Origin: Xylanibacter oryzae DSM 17970
Lineage (GTDB): Bacteria > Bacteroidota > Bacteroidia > Bacteroidales > Bacteroidaceae
Direction of reading: 5' to 3'
Length of the DNA stretch: 64,000 nt
NCBI RefSeq assembly: GCF_000585355.1
Contig: NZ_KK073873.1
Location: 770,703 to 834,702 of the forward strand
Part shown: positions 35,504 through 44,456 of the stretch, piece by piece
How the letters are laid out: each line of letters begins with the position of its first letter
Position numbering within the stretch: position 1 is the stretch's first letter
Notes under the pieces: generated by a model
What the model saw: only the letters and a program-made list of their open reading frames with translations
Told to the model about the DNA's origin: nothing
Database searches by the model: none
Program-made: the position numbers and the translations under genes

Positions 35504-36697
35504 TTAAATTAAATTAAATCCTTTATCTCTTAGTGTTTTCTTAATCTCCTCTATATGTTCTATATTCTTTGTCTCTGCTGTTACTCTCAATATGCAGGCA
35601 TTAACTTTCTTGCAGGTTGCAATGCGTTCATGGTGCACACTGATAATGTTACCGCCAAGTTTGGCAATCACAGAACACACATCAACTAATTTTCCCGGTT
35701 GGTCGTCAAGTTCAAGGCCGATAGAACATAAACGCCCACTCTTTGACAATCCACGGTTTATCACACGATTAAGAATAGTAACATCAATGTTACCACCACT
35801 AACAATACAAATTATTTTTTTCCCTTTAACAGGTATTTTATTATACATCACAGCAGCAACACTAGCAGCACCGGCACCTTCGGCTACCATTTTTTCACTC
35901 TCAATGAGTCTAAGGATAGCAGCACAGATTTCGTCTTCGCTTACTGTTACTATATCATCTACATATTTAGAACAAGTATCAAATGTAATTGATCCAGGTT
36001 CCTTTACAGCTATTCCATCAGCAATTGTAGAGACAGATGGCAATTTTTCTTGCTTATGATCGTGAAGACTTTGTACCATACTTGCAGCACCTTCAGCTTG
36101 CACACCATATACCTTAATATTAGGATTAATTGATTTTACTGCAAATGCGATACCTGAAATCAGTCCACCGCCTCCAACTGGTACAACAATAGCTTCAACT
36201 TCTGGTAATTGATCAAGTATTTCAAGACCAATAGTTCCCTGTCCGGCTATTACATTCTCGTCGTCGAAAGGATGAATAAATGTATATCCTAATTCTTCAC
36301 GTAGTTGTAATGCTTTCTGATACGCATCATCGTATACACCAGGTGTCAAACAAACTTCAGCTCCTAATCGTTTAGTAGCCTCTACTTTGCTTATAGGAGC
36401 ACCTTCGGGGAGGCAAATCAGTGATTTTATACCCATTGATGTAGCACCTAAAGCCACACCTTGAGCATGGTTGCCTGCAGAACAAGCAATGACGCCTTTC
36501 GATTTTTCCTCTTCAGAAAGTTGTGAAATCTTGTAATAAGCACCACGAATTTTGAATGATCCTGTCTTTTGCAGACATTCCGGTTTAAGATAAACATCGC
36601 AATCCGGATTTATCTTAAGTGAATGTACAAGTTCAGTTTTGCGTAGTATCTTGCTCAAAACTAATCGTGCTTTGTAAAAATTGTCTAATTGTAGCAT
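35504..36697 (-). CDS. ilvA: Threonine ammonia-lyase with ACT-like domain
   Basis: 397 residues. PLP fold II: the Lys in KTGSFKIRGAYYK binds PLP, with SAGNHAQGVALGA and a PVGGGGLISGIAF glycine loop. The C-terminal about 70 residues form a single ACT-like domain (LELDDQPGKLVDVCSVIAKLGGNIISVHHER). Converts threonine to 2-oxobutanoate, feeding isoleucine. Length and single ACT domain resemble the catabolic/TdcB-like form more than two-ACT IlvA. Operon with ridA. A minus-strand -7 box (TAAGTTTG, 36717-36724) precedes it. Confidence 0.92.
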   Translation of the reverse strand: MLQLDNFYKARLVLSKILRKTELVHSLKINPDCDVYLKPECLQKTGSFKIRGAYYKISQLSEEEKSKGVIACSAGNHAQGVALGATSMGIKSLICLPEGAPISKVEATKRLGAEVCLTPGVYDDAYQKALQLREELGYTFIHPFDDENVIAGQGTIGLEILDQLPEVEAIVVPVGGGGLISGIAFAVKSINPNIKVYGVQAEGAASMVQSLHDHKQEKLPSVSTIADGIAVKEPGSITFDTCSKYVDDIVTVSEDEICAAILRLIESEKMVAEGAGAASVAAVMYNKIPVKGKKIICIVSGGNIDVTILNRVINRGLSKSGRLCSIGLELDDQPGKLVDVCSVIAKLGGNIISVHHERIATCKKVNACILRVTAETKNIEHIEEIKKTLRDKGFNLI

Positions 36698-36716
36698 AGT
36701 TTTTGAATTAATGGTG

Positions 36717-36724
36717 CAAACTTA
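36717..36724 (-). promoter_or_regulatory. Promoter -7 box for ilvA-ridA
   Basis: Minus-strand TAAGTTTG followed by C, 20 bp before the ilvA start. Confidence 0.6.
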
Positions 36725-36851
36725 CTCATTTTCTAGTCAAAAACATATCTTTTTAGGGATTTTCTTATCAATAAGCACTAAATTTGTTGGTGATTTTAAA
36801 TCTACTTAGTTACATTTATTATTCATTAATATGCAATTTAATTACACGCTA

Positions 36852-37916
36852 TTATAGCTTTATTCCTATAAATCTAAAGCACTTCTTTATAATCATCGCT
36901 ATAATGAAACATACTGGTATACCTAAAATACATACTACGGAAAGGCCTGTAATTGGGGCAATAGCGAATAATCCTACTAAGAATGTGAATCCTACAACAA
37001 CATATGGATGAATAAAATAGAACGCAAAGCTATTAGCAGACATCTTTTGAATTATACGATTTGGCTTGTTGCAAAACTTCTTATTAAAAACTAATAAAAA
37101 ATAAGATATCCCAACACACATTATAGGTTCCCAAAAGGCATAGAATACAGCCTGCATATTCCAACCACCCGAAAAGTTATCCATTTTATCTCTGCAACTG
37201 CCCATCATTATGAGCATTGTTGGTATTCCAATTAATATAGCTAAAAGAAACCATGGTTTTGAGTCTTTGATATTTATCTTATCCATCCATTGGTTGTGTT
37301 GGGCAACTATACCTAGTGCATACATTCCTATATATAGTGGAAAGTAACCTAGTTGCAATCCCAAAACAGAATCTCCTGTAGGAATGATAAGCCTCACAAG
37401 AAATGCTACAGTTCCGCTTATCAACATAAAAGATATTATACCAATTGTAGATGGATTATTCCATTTGGGGATATTTATATTGGGTAACTTTTGGCAAACT
37501 ACGTATAGTAATTCAAATAATAGTAATGTAAATACAAACCACATTGGACCGAGACCGAAACCTCCCCAACAACCATATATCCAGTAATTTAGTAATGGGT
37601 TGAGAATGAAAAAATATATGGCCAAAGGAATCCCCAGTCGATTAAATCTATCAATAATGAATGCCTTAGTTCCTTTCCTGTGAAAAGATAAAGGCATTAA
37701 TAATGCAGAAATAAAGAAAAACAGGCTCATGAAGTAGGATTGGTTTATTCCCATTGACGCAGAAAGCAAGGCCTGGGTTAAACCTGTAGTTGTGACAGCT
37801 GCTTTATTGTACCACTCGCCTGAAGCTCCAAAAGCAATAGCAGAATGATGATAGAATACTATACATGTAAGAAAGACGCGCAATGCATCAAGATAATAAT
37901 AACGAGTTTTATTCAT
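36852..37916 (-). CDS. Acyltransferase 3 family membrane protein
   Basis: 354 residues with about ten membrane helices. The N-terminal YYYLDALRVFLTCIVFYHHSAIAFG block contains the family's Arg and His active-site region. Members O-acylate surface sugars, lipids or antibiotics; the acceptor cannot be told. Single gene; a minus-strand box TACTTTTG at 37936-37943 precedes it. Confidence 0.87.
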   Translation of the reverse strand: MNKTRYYYLDALRVFLTCIVFYHHSAIAFGASGEWYNKAAVTTTGLTQALLSASMGINQSYFMSLFFFISALLMPLSFHRKGTKAFIIDRFNRLGIPLAIYFFILNPLLNYWIYGCWGGFGLGPMWFVFTLLLFELLYVVCQKLPNINIPKWNNPSTIGIISFMLISGTVAFLVRLIIPTGDSVLGLQLGYFPLYIGMYALGIVAQHNQWMDKINIKDSKPWFLLAILIGIPTMLIMMGSCRDKMDNFSGGWNMQAVFYAFWEPIMCVGISYFLLVFNKKFCNKPNRIIQKMSANSFAFYFIHPYVVVGFTFLVGLFAIAPITGLSVVCILGIPVCFIIAMIIKKCFRFIGIKL

Positions 37917-37935
37917 AATTTGTGTCCTTTATCTG

Positions 37936-37943
37936 CAAAAGTA
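37936..37943 (-). promoter_or_regulatory. Promoter -7 box for the acyltransferase gene
   Basis: Minus-strand TACTTTTG followed by C, 20 bp before the start codon. Confidence 0.55.
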
Positions 37944-37990
37944 ATAGATGTAAATGTAATAGATAAATTTTAGTGATGAAATGGTCATTA

Positions 37991-39019
37991 TCAGTGACAA
38001 GTTGCATTTTTCTTGCTGCTTTCTCTTATCTGAAGTTGCGTAGGTACTATGATTTGTTTTACTTTAGTGTCACCTTTTATCTGCGATAATAGCAGTTCAC
38101 AAGCCGACTGTCCCATCTTATAAGTTTGATGACATACAGCCGACAATTTAGGTTCCACATAATTGGCATGTTCCTCATCGGTATATCCGATTATTGCGAT
38201 ATCATCAGGAATCTTAAGATTATGACTCTTGATAACATCTATTGCTGCAAAGGCAAGGGTATCGTTCATAGCAAGTATCGCATCGGGTGGATTCGCCAAT
38301 GACAACAACTGTTCTGTAGCAATTTTACCTTCATGATAATCTATTTTTCGGCATACCACCAACTCCTTTTCTATAGGTATCTTGTTCGCTCTCAAAGCTT
38401 CCAGATACCCATGTTTTCTCCTTCTTACAATGTCAAGATGGTTAGGTCCACCGATAAAAGCAATACGATGACTACCATTATCTATAAAGTGCTGTGTAGC
38501 CATTTGAGCAGATTTTGCACCGTCGGCAATGACTGTCGAAAACTTATCCGGCATACAGGTACGGTCGAACAGGACTACAGGCATATTGATGTCTTTAAGC
38601 GCAAGAAAATGCGAATAATCAGTTGTGTCTTGTGATAGGCATGCTATTATGCCTTCAACCCTCATATTAACAAGGTTTTCTATATTGCGCTTCTCATGTT
38701 CACTATTTTCGCTACTTGTGGTTATAATAATGAAATATCCATTAGCCACAGCTGTCTCTTCAATACCTTTTACAATAGAAGAAAAGAAATGAGTAACAAT
38801 ATCAGGCACAATCACGCCTATTGTGCGTGGAGCATTTTTGCGCAGACTCATTGCAAAAGGATTGGGACGGTAATTCATCTCTTTAGCCAATCTTTTTACT
38901 TTTTCGCATAGTTGATCGCTTATCTCAGGGCTGTTTTTCAAGGCCCTGGATACAGTAGGAATTGACACGCCCAACTTTTTTGCCATATCCTTCATCGAGA
39001 TGTATTTTTTACTTTCCAT
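37991..39019 (-). CDS. LacI-family transcriptional regulator
   Basis: 342 residues. The N-terminal helix-turn-helix ISMKDMAKKLGVSIPTVSRALKNSPEIS and hinge RPNPFAMSLR are typical, followed by a periplasmic-binding-protein-like effector domain (TIGVIVPDIVTHFFSSIVKGIE; NDTLAFAAIDVIK). Divergent from the four-gene sugar operon at 39.2-43.4 kb, which it presumably represses in the absence of its inducer. A perfect dyad operator candidate lies between them at 39093-39110. Confidence 0.92.
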   Translation of the reverse strand: MESKKYISMKDMAKKLGVSIPTVSRALKNSPEISDQLCEKVKRLAKEMNYRPNPFAMSLRKNAPRTIGVIVPDIVTHFFSSIVKGIEETAVANGYFIIITTSSENSEHEKRNIENLVNMRVEGIIACLSQDTTDYSHFLALKDINMPVVLFDRTCMPDKFSTVIADGAKSAQMATQHFIDNGSHRIAFIGGPNHLDIVRRRKHGYLEALRANKIPIEKELVVCRKIDYHEGKIATEQLLSLANPPDAILAMNDTLAFAAIDVIKSHNLKIPDDIAIIGYTDEEHANYVEPKLSAVCHQTYKMGQSACELLLSQIKGDTKVKQIIVPTQLQIRESSKKNATCH

Positions 39020-39045
39020 CTGCTGCCGTAATTAGTTTAAGTGCA

Positions 39046-39053
39046 CAAATATA
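39046..39053 (-). promoter_or_regulatory. Promoter -7 box for the LacI-type regulator gene
   Basis: Minus-strand TATATTTG, 27 bp before the regulator's start codon; a CAAA (TTTG on the minus strand) at 39070-39073 is a possible -33 element. Confidence 0.5.
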
Positions 39054-39092
39054 CAAATAAAATAAATAACAAATGTATCAGTAACTAGTTTT

Positions 39093-39110
39093 AACGTAAT
39101 CCGTTACGTT
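39093..39110. promoter_or_regulatory. Candidate LacI-family operator
   Basis: AACGTAA-TCCG-TTACGTT, a perfect 7-bp dyad with a CG-containing centre, the usual shape of LacI-family sites. It lies about 40 bp from the -7 boxes of both divergent promoters and is the only such dyad in the intergenic region. Confidence 0.6.
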
Positions 39111-39152
39111 GTCTTTTGTTTGCCATTCGATTGTATGTGTTTTGTTTATGTT

Positions 39153-39160
39153 TATCTTTG
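39153..39160 (+). promoter_or_regulatory. Promoter -7 box for the sugar catabolic operon
   Basis: TATCTTTG followed by C, with TTG at 39131-39133 spaced 19 bp upstream; the first gene starts at 39189. Confidence 0.65.
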
Positions 39161-39188
39161 CGGCGTATTAACAAAATAATGAATAATT

Positions 39189-40121
39189 ATGAAATATCAT
39201 GAGATCGGAAAAACCGGTATGAAAGTATCTTCTCTTGGTTTTGGCGCTTCTTCTTTGGGTGGCGTATTCCATGACCTTAAAGAAAAACAGGGCATCGAAG
39301 CTGTTTTTACAGCCGTTGAGTCGGGCATTAACTTTATTGATGTATCTCCATATTATGGATATTACAAGGCTGAAACCGTGCTTGGTAAGGCTCTTAAAGA
39401 TATTAAGAGAGACAAATATTACCTTTCTACAAAGGTTGGAAGATACGGCGAAAACGGTGTAAATACTTGGGATTATTCTGCAAAGAGGGTAACTGCCAGT
39501 GTGTATGAAAGTATGGAACGCCTTAATGTGGATTATCTGGATATTATCAATGTACACGATATTGAATTTGCAGACCTTCATCAGGTAGTAGACGAGACAC
39601 TGCCTGCCCTTGTAAAGTTGAAAGAAGAAGGTGTAGTAAAGCACGTCGGTATAACAGATCTGCAACTCGAAAACTTGAAGTGGGTTATTGACCGTGTTCC
39701 CGAAGGTACGGTAGAGTCGGTACTCAACTTCTGCCATTACTGTCTGTGCGATGATAAACTTGCTGATTTCCTTGATTATTTCGAACAGAAAGGAGTTGGA
39801 ATCGTTAATGCTTCACCTCTGTCTATGGGATTACTCACTGAAAGGGGAGTACCTGATTGGCATCCTGCACCAAAATCATTGGTTGAGGCTTGTACCAGAG
39901 CTGCCAAATATTGTAAGACGAAGAATTATCCTATTGAAAAACTAGCTATGCAGTTCTCTGTAAGTAATGACAGAATAGCTACAACACTATTCAGTACCAC
40001 AAACCCGGATAATGTCAAGAAAAACATTGACTCAATAAATGAGCCGATAGACTGGGATTTGGTGAAAGAGGTAAGAGACATAATAGGCGATCAGCAACGT
40101 GTTAGTTGGTCTAATACATAA
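39189..40121 (+). CDS. Aldo/keto reductase, L-fucose/L-galactose dehydrogenase-like
   Basis: 310 residues. (beta/alpha)8 reductase with NFIDVSPYYGYYKAETVLG (catalytic Tyr), STKVG (Lys) and INVHD (His). The overall pattern (MKYHEIGKTGMKVSSLGFGASSLGG; ITDLQLENLKWVID) is like NAD(P)-dependent L-galactose and L-fucose 1-dehydrogenases, which oxidise the sugar to its lactone. The next gene is a lactonase-like amidohydrolase, supporting that reading. Exact sugar not determined. Confidence 0.82.
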   Translation: MKYHEIGKTGMKVSSLGFGASSLGGVFHDLKEKQGIEAVFTAVESGINFIDVSPYYGYYKAETVLGKALKDIKRDKYYLSTKVGRYGENGVNTWDYSAKRVTASVYESMERLNVDYLDIINVHDIEFADLHQVVDETLPALVKLKEEGVVKHVGITDLQLENLKWVIDRVPEGTVESVLNFCHYCLCDDKLADFLDYFEQKGVGIVNASPLSMGLLTERGVPDWHPAPKSLVEACTRAAKYCKTKNYPIEKLAMQFSVSNDRIATTLFSTTNPDNVKKNIDSINEPIDWDLVKEVRDIIGDQQRVSWSNT

Positions 40122-40126
40122 GAGAC

Positions 40127-41050
40127 ATGTATTATCATATTATAGACGCACATTCGCACCTGTGGCTTAAGCAAGACACTATGGTGAATGGGAAACAGAT
40201 AAAGACATGCCATAATGGAAGGTCTATGTTCATGGGCGAGATGCGCCAGATGCTGCCACCGTTTATGATAGACGGAAAAAACAGCGCCGAAGTCTTTATC
40301 TCTAACATGGATTATGCTCAGGTTGAGGCTGCTGTGGTTACTCAAGAATTCATAGACGGATGTCAGAATGATTATCTTGCTGATGTAGCATTACGTTTCG
40401 GCGATAGATTCTTTGTATGTGGACTATGTGATTGTCACAAAGCTGGTTATGTAGAAGAAGTTAAACAATTGGTTGCAAGGGGATTTAAAGCCATAGCCAT
40501 CCCCGGTCATAGACTGCAGACACCAGGCGGACGTATAATGTTGAACTGCGAAGAAATGGTGCAGATGTTCCATTATATGGAAGACAACGGCATTATTCTC
40601 TCCTTGGTATTAGAAGAAGGCACTACTCAGATACCTGAAATAAAAGAAGTGATAGAAGAGTGCCCAAATCTAAAAATAGCTTTGGGGCATTTTGGTATGG
40701 TAACTTGCGATGGCTGGAAAGATCAGATAATGCTTGCCCGGAATAAGAATGTCATGGTAGAGTCGGGTGGCATAACATGGCTCTTTAATGACGAATTCTA
40801 TCCTTTCAAGGGAGCCGTAAAAGCAATACGTGAGGCTGCTGACCTGGTAGGAATGGACAAACTGATGTGGGGGTCGGATTATCCACGCACAATCACAGCT
40901 ATAACCTATCGTATGTCTTACGACTTTATTACAAAGTCTTCTGATTTTACCGAACAAGAAAAATGTCTATTCCTTGGCGAGAATGCCCGTAAGTTCTATG
41001 GATTCGGCACATTCCCTGAGATACCTTATATTAAAAACATGTCTGAATAA
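40127..41050 (+). CDS. Amidohydrolase, probable sugar lactonase
   Basis: 307 residues, amidohydrolase_2 family. N-terminal metal motif IIDAHSHLW, a mid-domain ALGHFGM, and the late metal Asp in LMWGSDYPRT. COG3618-type members hydrolyse L-fucono- and L-rhamnono-lactones and similar. It starts 5 bp after the dehydrogenase gene and ends 7 bp before the permease gene. The role as the lactonase of step two is inferred from the order of genes. Confidence 0.8.
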   Translation: MYYHIIDAHSHLWLKQDTMVNGKQIKTCHNGRSMFMGEMRQMLPPFMIDGKNSAEVFISNMDYAQVEAAVVTQEFIDGCQNDYLADVALRFGDRFFVCGLCDCHKAGYVEEVKQLVARGFKAIAIPGHRLQTPGGRIMLNCEEMVQMFHYMEDNGIILSLVLEEGTTQIPEIKEVIEECPNLKIALGHFGMVTCDGWKDQIMLARNKNVMVESGGITWLFNDEFYPFKGAVKAIREAADLVGMDKLMWGSDYPRTITAITYRMSYDFITKSSDFTEQEKCLFLGENARKFYGFGTFPEIPYIKNMSE

Positions 41051-41057
41051 TAATATC

Positions 41058-42314
41058 ATGAAAAAACAATCTTATAAAATACCTTTGGCATTGATCTTTT
41101 GCCTTTTCTTCTTATGGGCGATAAGTAGTAATTTGTTGCCTACAATGATAAGACAGTTGATGAAAACCTGCGAGCTGAATCCTTTCCAAGCGTCATTTAC
41201 AGAGAGCGCATATTGGTTGGCATACTTCATATTCCCAATACCGATAGCTATGTTCCTGAAACGCTACAGTTATAAGGCCGGCATCATCTTTGGCCTGTTG
41301 CTTGCTGCATGCGGAGGCCTGCTATTCTTTCCTGCAGCGATGCTGAAAGAATATTGGGCATACCTTTGCATATTCTTCGTAATAGCAACAGGTATGTGCT
41401 TCCTCGAAACAGCTGCAAACCCATATGTTACAATATTGGGAACACCCGAAACAGCAGAACGCAGGCTCAATCTGGCTCAGTCGTTTAATGGACTAGGAGC
41501 TTTCATTGCAGCTATGTTTCTCAGTAAGTTAGTACTTTCGGGAGCAAACTATACAAGAGAAACACTCCCTACAGCATATCCCGGTGGATGGACAGCATAC
41601 ATCCAGACAGAAACGGATGCTATGAAACTACCTTATCTTATGCTTGCGATATTATTGATAATAGTTGCGGTAGTGTTTGTTTTCTCCCGACTGCCAAAGA
41701 TCGGCGACGAAGGTAAGAGCCATGCAGAAGTGAAAGATGAGAAACTTATAGATTTCAGTGTATTGAAACATTCACATCTTCGTTGGGGCGTAATAGCTCA
41801 GTTCTTCTACAACGGAGGACAAACAGCTGTTAACAGTCTCTTCTTGGTATACTGTTGTTCATATGCAGGGATAGCCGAGAAGACTGCTACAACGTTCTTC
41901 GGCCTTTATATGTTATCGTTTTTGGTGGGCCGTTGGATAGGTACAGCATTGATGGTAAAGTTCCGCCCTCAAAATATGTTGCTTACCTATGCAATAATCA
42001 ATATAATATTATGCTGCATTATTGTCACAACAGGAGGAATGGTCGGACTTTATTGCATGCTTGGAGTATCTTTCTTCATGTCTATAATGTATCCTACACA
42101 ATTTTCACTTGCCCTTAAAGGACTTGGTGATCAGACCAAGAGCGGTTCGGCATTTCTCGTAATGGCTATCGTAGGCAATGCCTGTCTGCCACAGTTTACA
42201 GCTTATATCATGCACTGCAACGAGCATATATATTACATTGCATATCTAGTGCCTATGATCTGTTTTGCTTTCTGCGCATTTTACGGATGGAAAGGTTACA
42301 AGATAAAATCATAA
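41058..42314 (+). CDS. FucP-like sugar:H+ symporter (MFS)
   Basis: 418 residues from MKKQSYKIP at 41058; an upstream in-frame extension to 40974 lies inside the amidohydrolase gene. Twelve membrane helices. The FLETAANPYVTILG block contains the Glu equivalent to the proton-coupling Glu of E. coli FucP. The first helix reads FFLWAISSNLLPTMIRQL and lacks the Asp of the NLND motif of FucP. Imports the sugar used by the operon; L-fucose or another deoxyhexose is likely but not proven. Confidence 0.85.
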   Translation: MKKQSYKIPLALIFCLFFLWAISSNLLPTMIRQLMKTCELNPFQASFTESAYWLAYFIFPIPIAMFLKRYSYKAGIIFGLLLAACGGLLFFPAAMLKEYWAYLCIFFVIATGMCFLETAANPYVTILGTPETAERRLNLAQSFNGLGAFIAAMFLSKLVLSGANYTRETLPTAYPGGWTAYIQTETDAMKLPYLMLAILLIIVAVVFVFSRLPKIGDEGKSHAEVKDEKLIDFSVLKHSHLRWGVIAQFFYNGGQTAVNSLFLVYCCSYAGIAEKTATTFFGLYMLSFLVGRWIGTALMVKFRPQNMLLTYAIINIILCCIIVTTGGMVGLYCMLGVSFFMSIMYPTQFSLALKGLGDQTKSGSAFLVMAIVGNACLPQFTAYIMHCNEHIYYIAYLVPMICFAFCAFYGWKGYKIKS

Positions 42315-42355
42315 GATAAAAATATAGAGAATTTAAAGATTTAAACATATAAAAA

Positions 42356-43372
42356 ATGAAAGCAGTTCAAATAGTAAACCCTCATGAAATGAGAGTTGTT
42401 GATATCGACAAACCTGTATTAGGTGTCGGTGAGGTAATGGTTAAAATAGAATATGTAGGTTTCTGTGGTTCAGATCTTAATACATTTTTAGGAAGAAACC
42501 CAATGGTAAATCTGCCCATTATCCCCGGTCATGAGGTAGGCGCCGTAATAGAAAAAATAGGCGAAGGTGTTCCTGAAGGTTTTACAAAAGGAATGAATGT
42601 AACACTCAATCCATATACTAATTGCGGTAAATGCGCATCATGTAGAAATGGTCGTGTTAATGCCTGCGAACATAACGAAACATTAGGTGTACAGCGTAAT
42701 GGAGTAATGTGCCAATATGCAGTATTGCCATGGCAGAAAATAATACCGGCCGAAGGAATATCAAGTCGCACATGTGCACTTATCGAACCGATGAGTGTTG
42801 GATTTCATGCTGTTTCTCGTGCTCAGGTTATTGACAATGAGTTCGTTATGGTTGTAGGTTGTGGAATGGTTGGTCTAGGTGCTGTTATACGTGCGTCTCA
42901 AAGGGGAGCATCAGTGATAGCAGTCGATATAGATGATGAAAAACTTGCTTTGGCCAAAAGGATAGGGGCTGCATATACTGTTAATTCAATGACAGAAAAT
43001 GTTCACGAACGGATACAGCAGATAACAAGTGGATTTGGCGTGGATGTTGTTATTGAAGCAGTAGGAAGTCCGGCTACATATGTGATGGCTGTAGAAGAGG
43101 TAAGTTTTACGGGTAGAGTAACATATATTGGTTATAGCAAGACAGAAGTTAGTTTCCAAACTAAGTTGTTCGTTCAGAAAGAACTAGACATTCGTGGTTC
43201 AAGAAATGCTCTCCCGGCAGATTTCCGTGCAGTGATAAAGTATCTTAAGGCCGGTAATTGTCCTGTAGACGAACTTATATCCAACGAGACAGGTCCAGAC
43301 GGCGCTTTTGATGCCATGAAAGAATGGGCTTCCAATCCTGGTAAAGTCTTCCGTATTCTAGTTAAATTCTAA
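42356..43372 (+). CDS. Zinc-dependent alcohol dehydrogenase
   Basis: 338 residues, medium-chain dehydrogenase family. Catalytic zinc ligands FCGSD and GHEVGAV, structural zinc Cys cluster CGKCASCRNGRVNAC, and NAD-binding GCGMVGLGAV with an acidic residue (VDID) favouring NAD. As the last gene of the operon it may oxidise a keto-deoxy or uronate intermediate such as L-fuconate derivatives; substrate is inference. Followed by a strong terminator. Confidence 0.88.
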   Translation: MKAVQIVNPHEMRVVDIDKPVLGVGEVMVKIEYVGFCGSDLNTFLGRNPMVNLPIIPGHEVGAVIEKIGEGVPEGFTKGMNVTLNPYTNCGKCASCRNGRVNACEHNETLGVQRNGVMCQYAVLPWQKIIPAEGISSRTCALIEPMSVGFHAVSRAQVIDNEFVMVVGCGMVGLGAVIRASQRGASVIAVDIDDEKLALAKRIGAAYTVNSMTENVHERIQQITSGFGVDVVIEAVGSPATYVMAVEEVSFTGRVTYIGYSKTEVSFQTKLFVQKELDIRGSRNALPADFRAVIKYLKAGNCPVDELISNETGPDGAFDAMKEWASNPGKVFRILVKF

Positions 43373-43390
43373 TAGAACTGAGATTTAAAT

Positions 43391-43455
43391 ATTGCCTTCA
43401 GCCTGCAGATTGACCATTGATTTATGTCTGCAAAGGTTGAAGGCAATTTTTTTTA
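43391..43455 (+). terminator. Terminator of the sugar catabolic operon
   Basis: Stem ATTGCCTTCA (43391-43400) with TGAAGGCAAT (43438-43447), extended inward by a CTGCAGA/TCTGCA pairing, then eight T. Confidence 0.85.
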
Positions 43456-43478
43456 ATGTTTGTAGTATATACATTTTA

Positions 43479-43514
43479 GACCACGAGACCACGAGACCAG
43501 GAGACCACGAGACC
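43479..43514 (+). repeat. 8-bp tandem repeat, site A
   Basis: 4.5 units of GACCACGA (one unit GACCAGGA). It begins 1 bp after TACATTTT (43470-43477), a near-match to the promoter -7 box. Same family as sites at 44967, 48695 and 50044. Confidence 0.8.
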
Positions 43515-43534
43515 GTAATAATTGTACGATTAAT

Positions 43535-44215
43535 TTATTTTACTGCTACAATAACTCCAAATTTAAGATATTGGTACACACATTCAGATTGATCGAATCC
43601 TATTTCTTTTAGCATAGAAATAGTATCACGCACAGTACTTTCTTTATCTAAAGCCTTACGAGAAGTCCAACGATCTATTTCTTCTTTTGTAATACCACTA
43701 TGTATAATATAGTCGTACCAATATTTATTGAATGTCTCATTAATAATATCAGAACTAGCATTGAACTGGTCAAGATTGAGGAAACATCCGCCTTTGGGCA
43801 ATTTGTCATAAATAAGAGAGTAAAGCAAACGCTTTTCATCTTCATCCAAATGATGTATTGACAGAGCGGATGCTATCAAATCGAAATCTCCGGAAGGGAA
43901 TTCTGCCGAATAGTCTGCCACATTATAAGTAAAGTTATTTTTACCATGGAAACGCACTTTGGCGATGTCAAGCATCTTTTCGGCAACATCTACTAACGTA
44001 AATTGTGCAGTCGGAAACTTCTCGTATAAATACTTTGTAAGAAGGCCTGTGCCTGCGCCAAGGTCTAGAATAGATTCGTAATCATTTTTGATTAGGGATA
44101 GTATATTGACACCAGTTTCATAATAATCATCAAAGCACGGAATGAAATATCTGCGACCTGAGTCGTATATGTCTACATCTGAATTAAATTGTCTCTTAAT
44201 ATTCTTTGTTTCCAT
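43535..44215 (-). CDS. Class I SAM-dependent methyltransferase
   Basis: 226 residues. Rossmann methyltransferase with the AdoMet loop ILDLGAGTGLLTKYL, motif LVDVAEKMLDIA, FDLIASALSIHHLDEDEK and a late GGCFLNLDQF strand. Substrate unknown; small-molecule methylation is likely. Third gene of a minus-strand operon with a tautomerase and a PNPOx-like flavoprotein. It contains no zinc or RNA-binding domains. Confidence 0.85.
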   Translation of the reverse strand: METKNIKRQFNSDVDIYDSGRRYFIPCFDDYYETGVNILSLIKNDYESILDLGAGTGLLTKYLYEKFPTAQFTLVDVAEKMLDIAKVRFHGKNNFTYNVADYSAEFPSGDFDLIASALSIHHLDEDEKRLLYSLIYDKLPKGGCFLNLDQFNASSDIINETFNKYWYDYIIHSGITKEEIDRWTSRKALDKESTVRDTISMLKEIGFDQSECVYQYLKFGVIVAVK

Positions 44216-44226
44216 TCTATTTTGTT

Positions 44227-44439
44227 TTAAACATCGCCTCCCTTTTTATATTCACGTTTAGTCATCTCTACGGTTTTTCCACCAAATCCCATGTTTGTAT
44301 CAGGCAATTCTTTAATGGTTATCATGAAAAATTCCTGTGGAATACCCGTTACTTTAGAAGCTGTTACAGTTAAGCGACTGATTAAATTTCTCTTTTGTTC
44401 TGTGGTCAACTTACCGCATTCCATTGTAATATATGGCAT
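44227..44439 (-). CDS. 4-oxalocrotonate tautomerase family protein
   Basis: 70 residues, the usual size. After Met removal the N-terminal residue is Pro (MPYITMECGKLT), the catalytic base of this family. The ...FFMITIKELPDTNMGFGGK block follows. Substrate unknown. Lies between the PNPOx-like gene (17 bp) and the methyltransferase gene (11 bp). Confidence 0.88.
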   Translation of the reverse strand: MPYITMECGKLTTEQKRNLISRLTVTASKVTGIPQEFFMITIKELPDTNMGFGGKTVEMTKREYKKGGDV

Positions 44440-44456
44440 AATATTTTAATTATTGA

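Noticed and set aside
43479..43514. Short coding frame 43392-43592 across the GACCACGA repeats
   Set aside because: It runs through the operon terminator and the repeat, with no family match or start signals; it is a by-product of the repeat.
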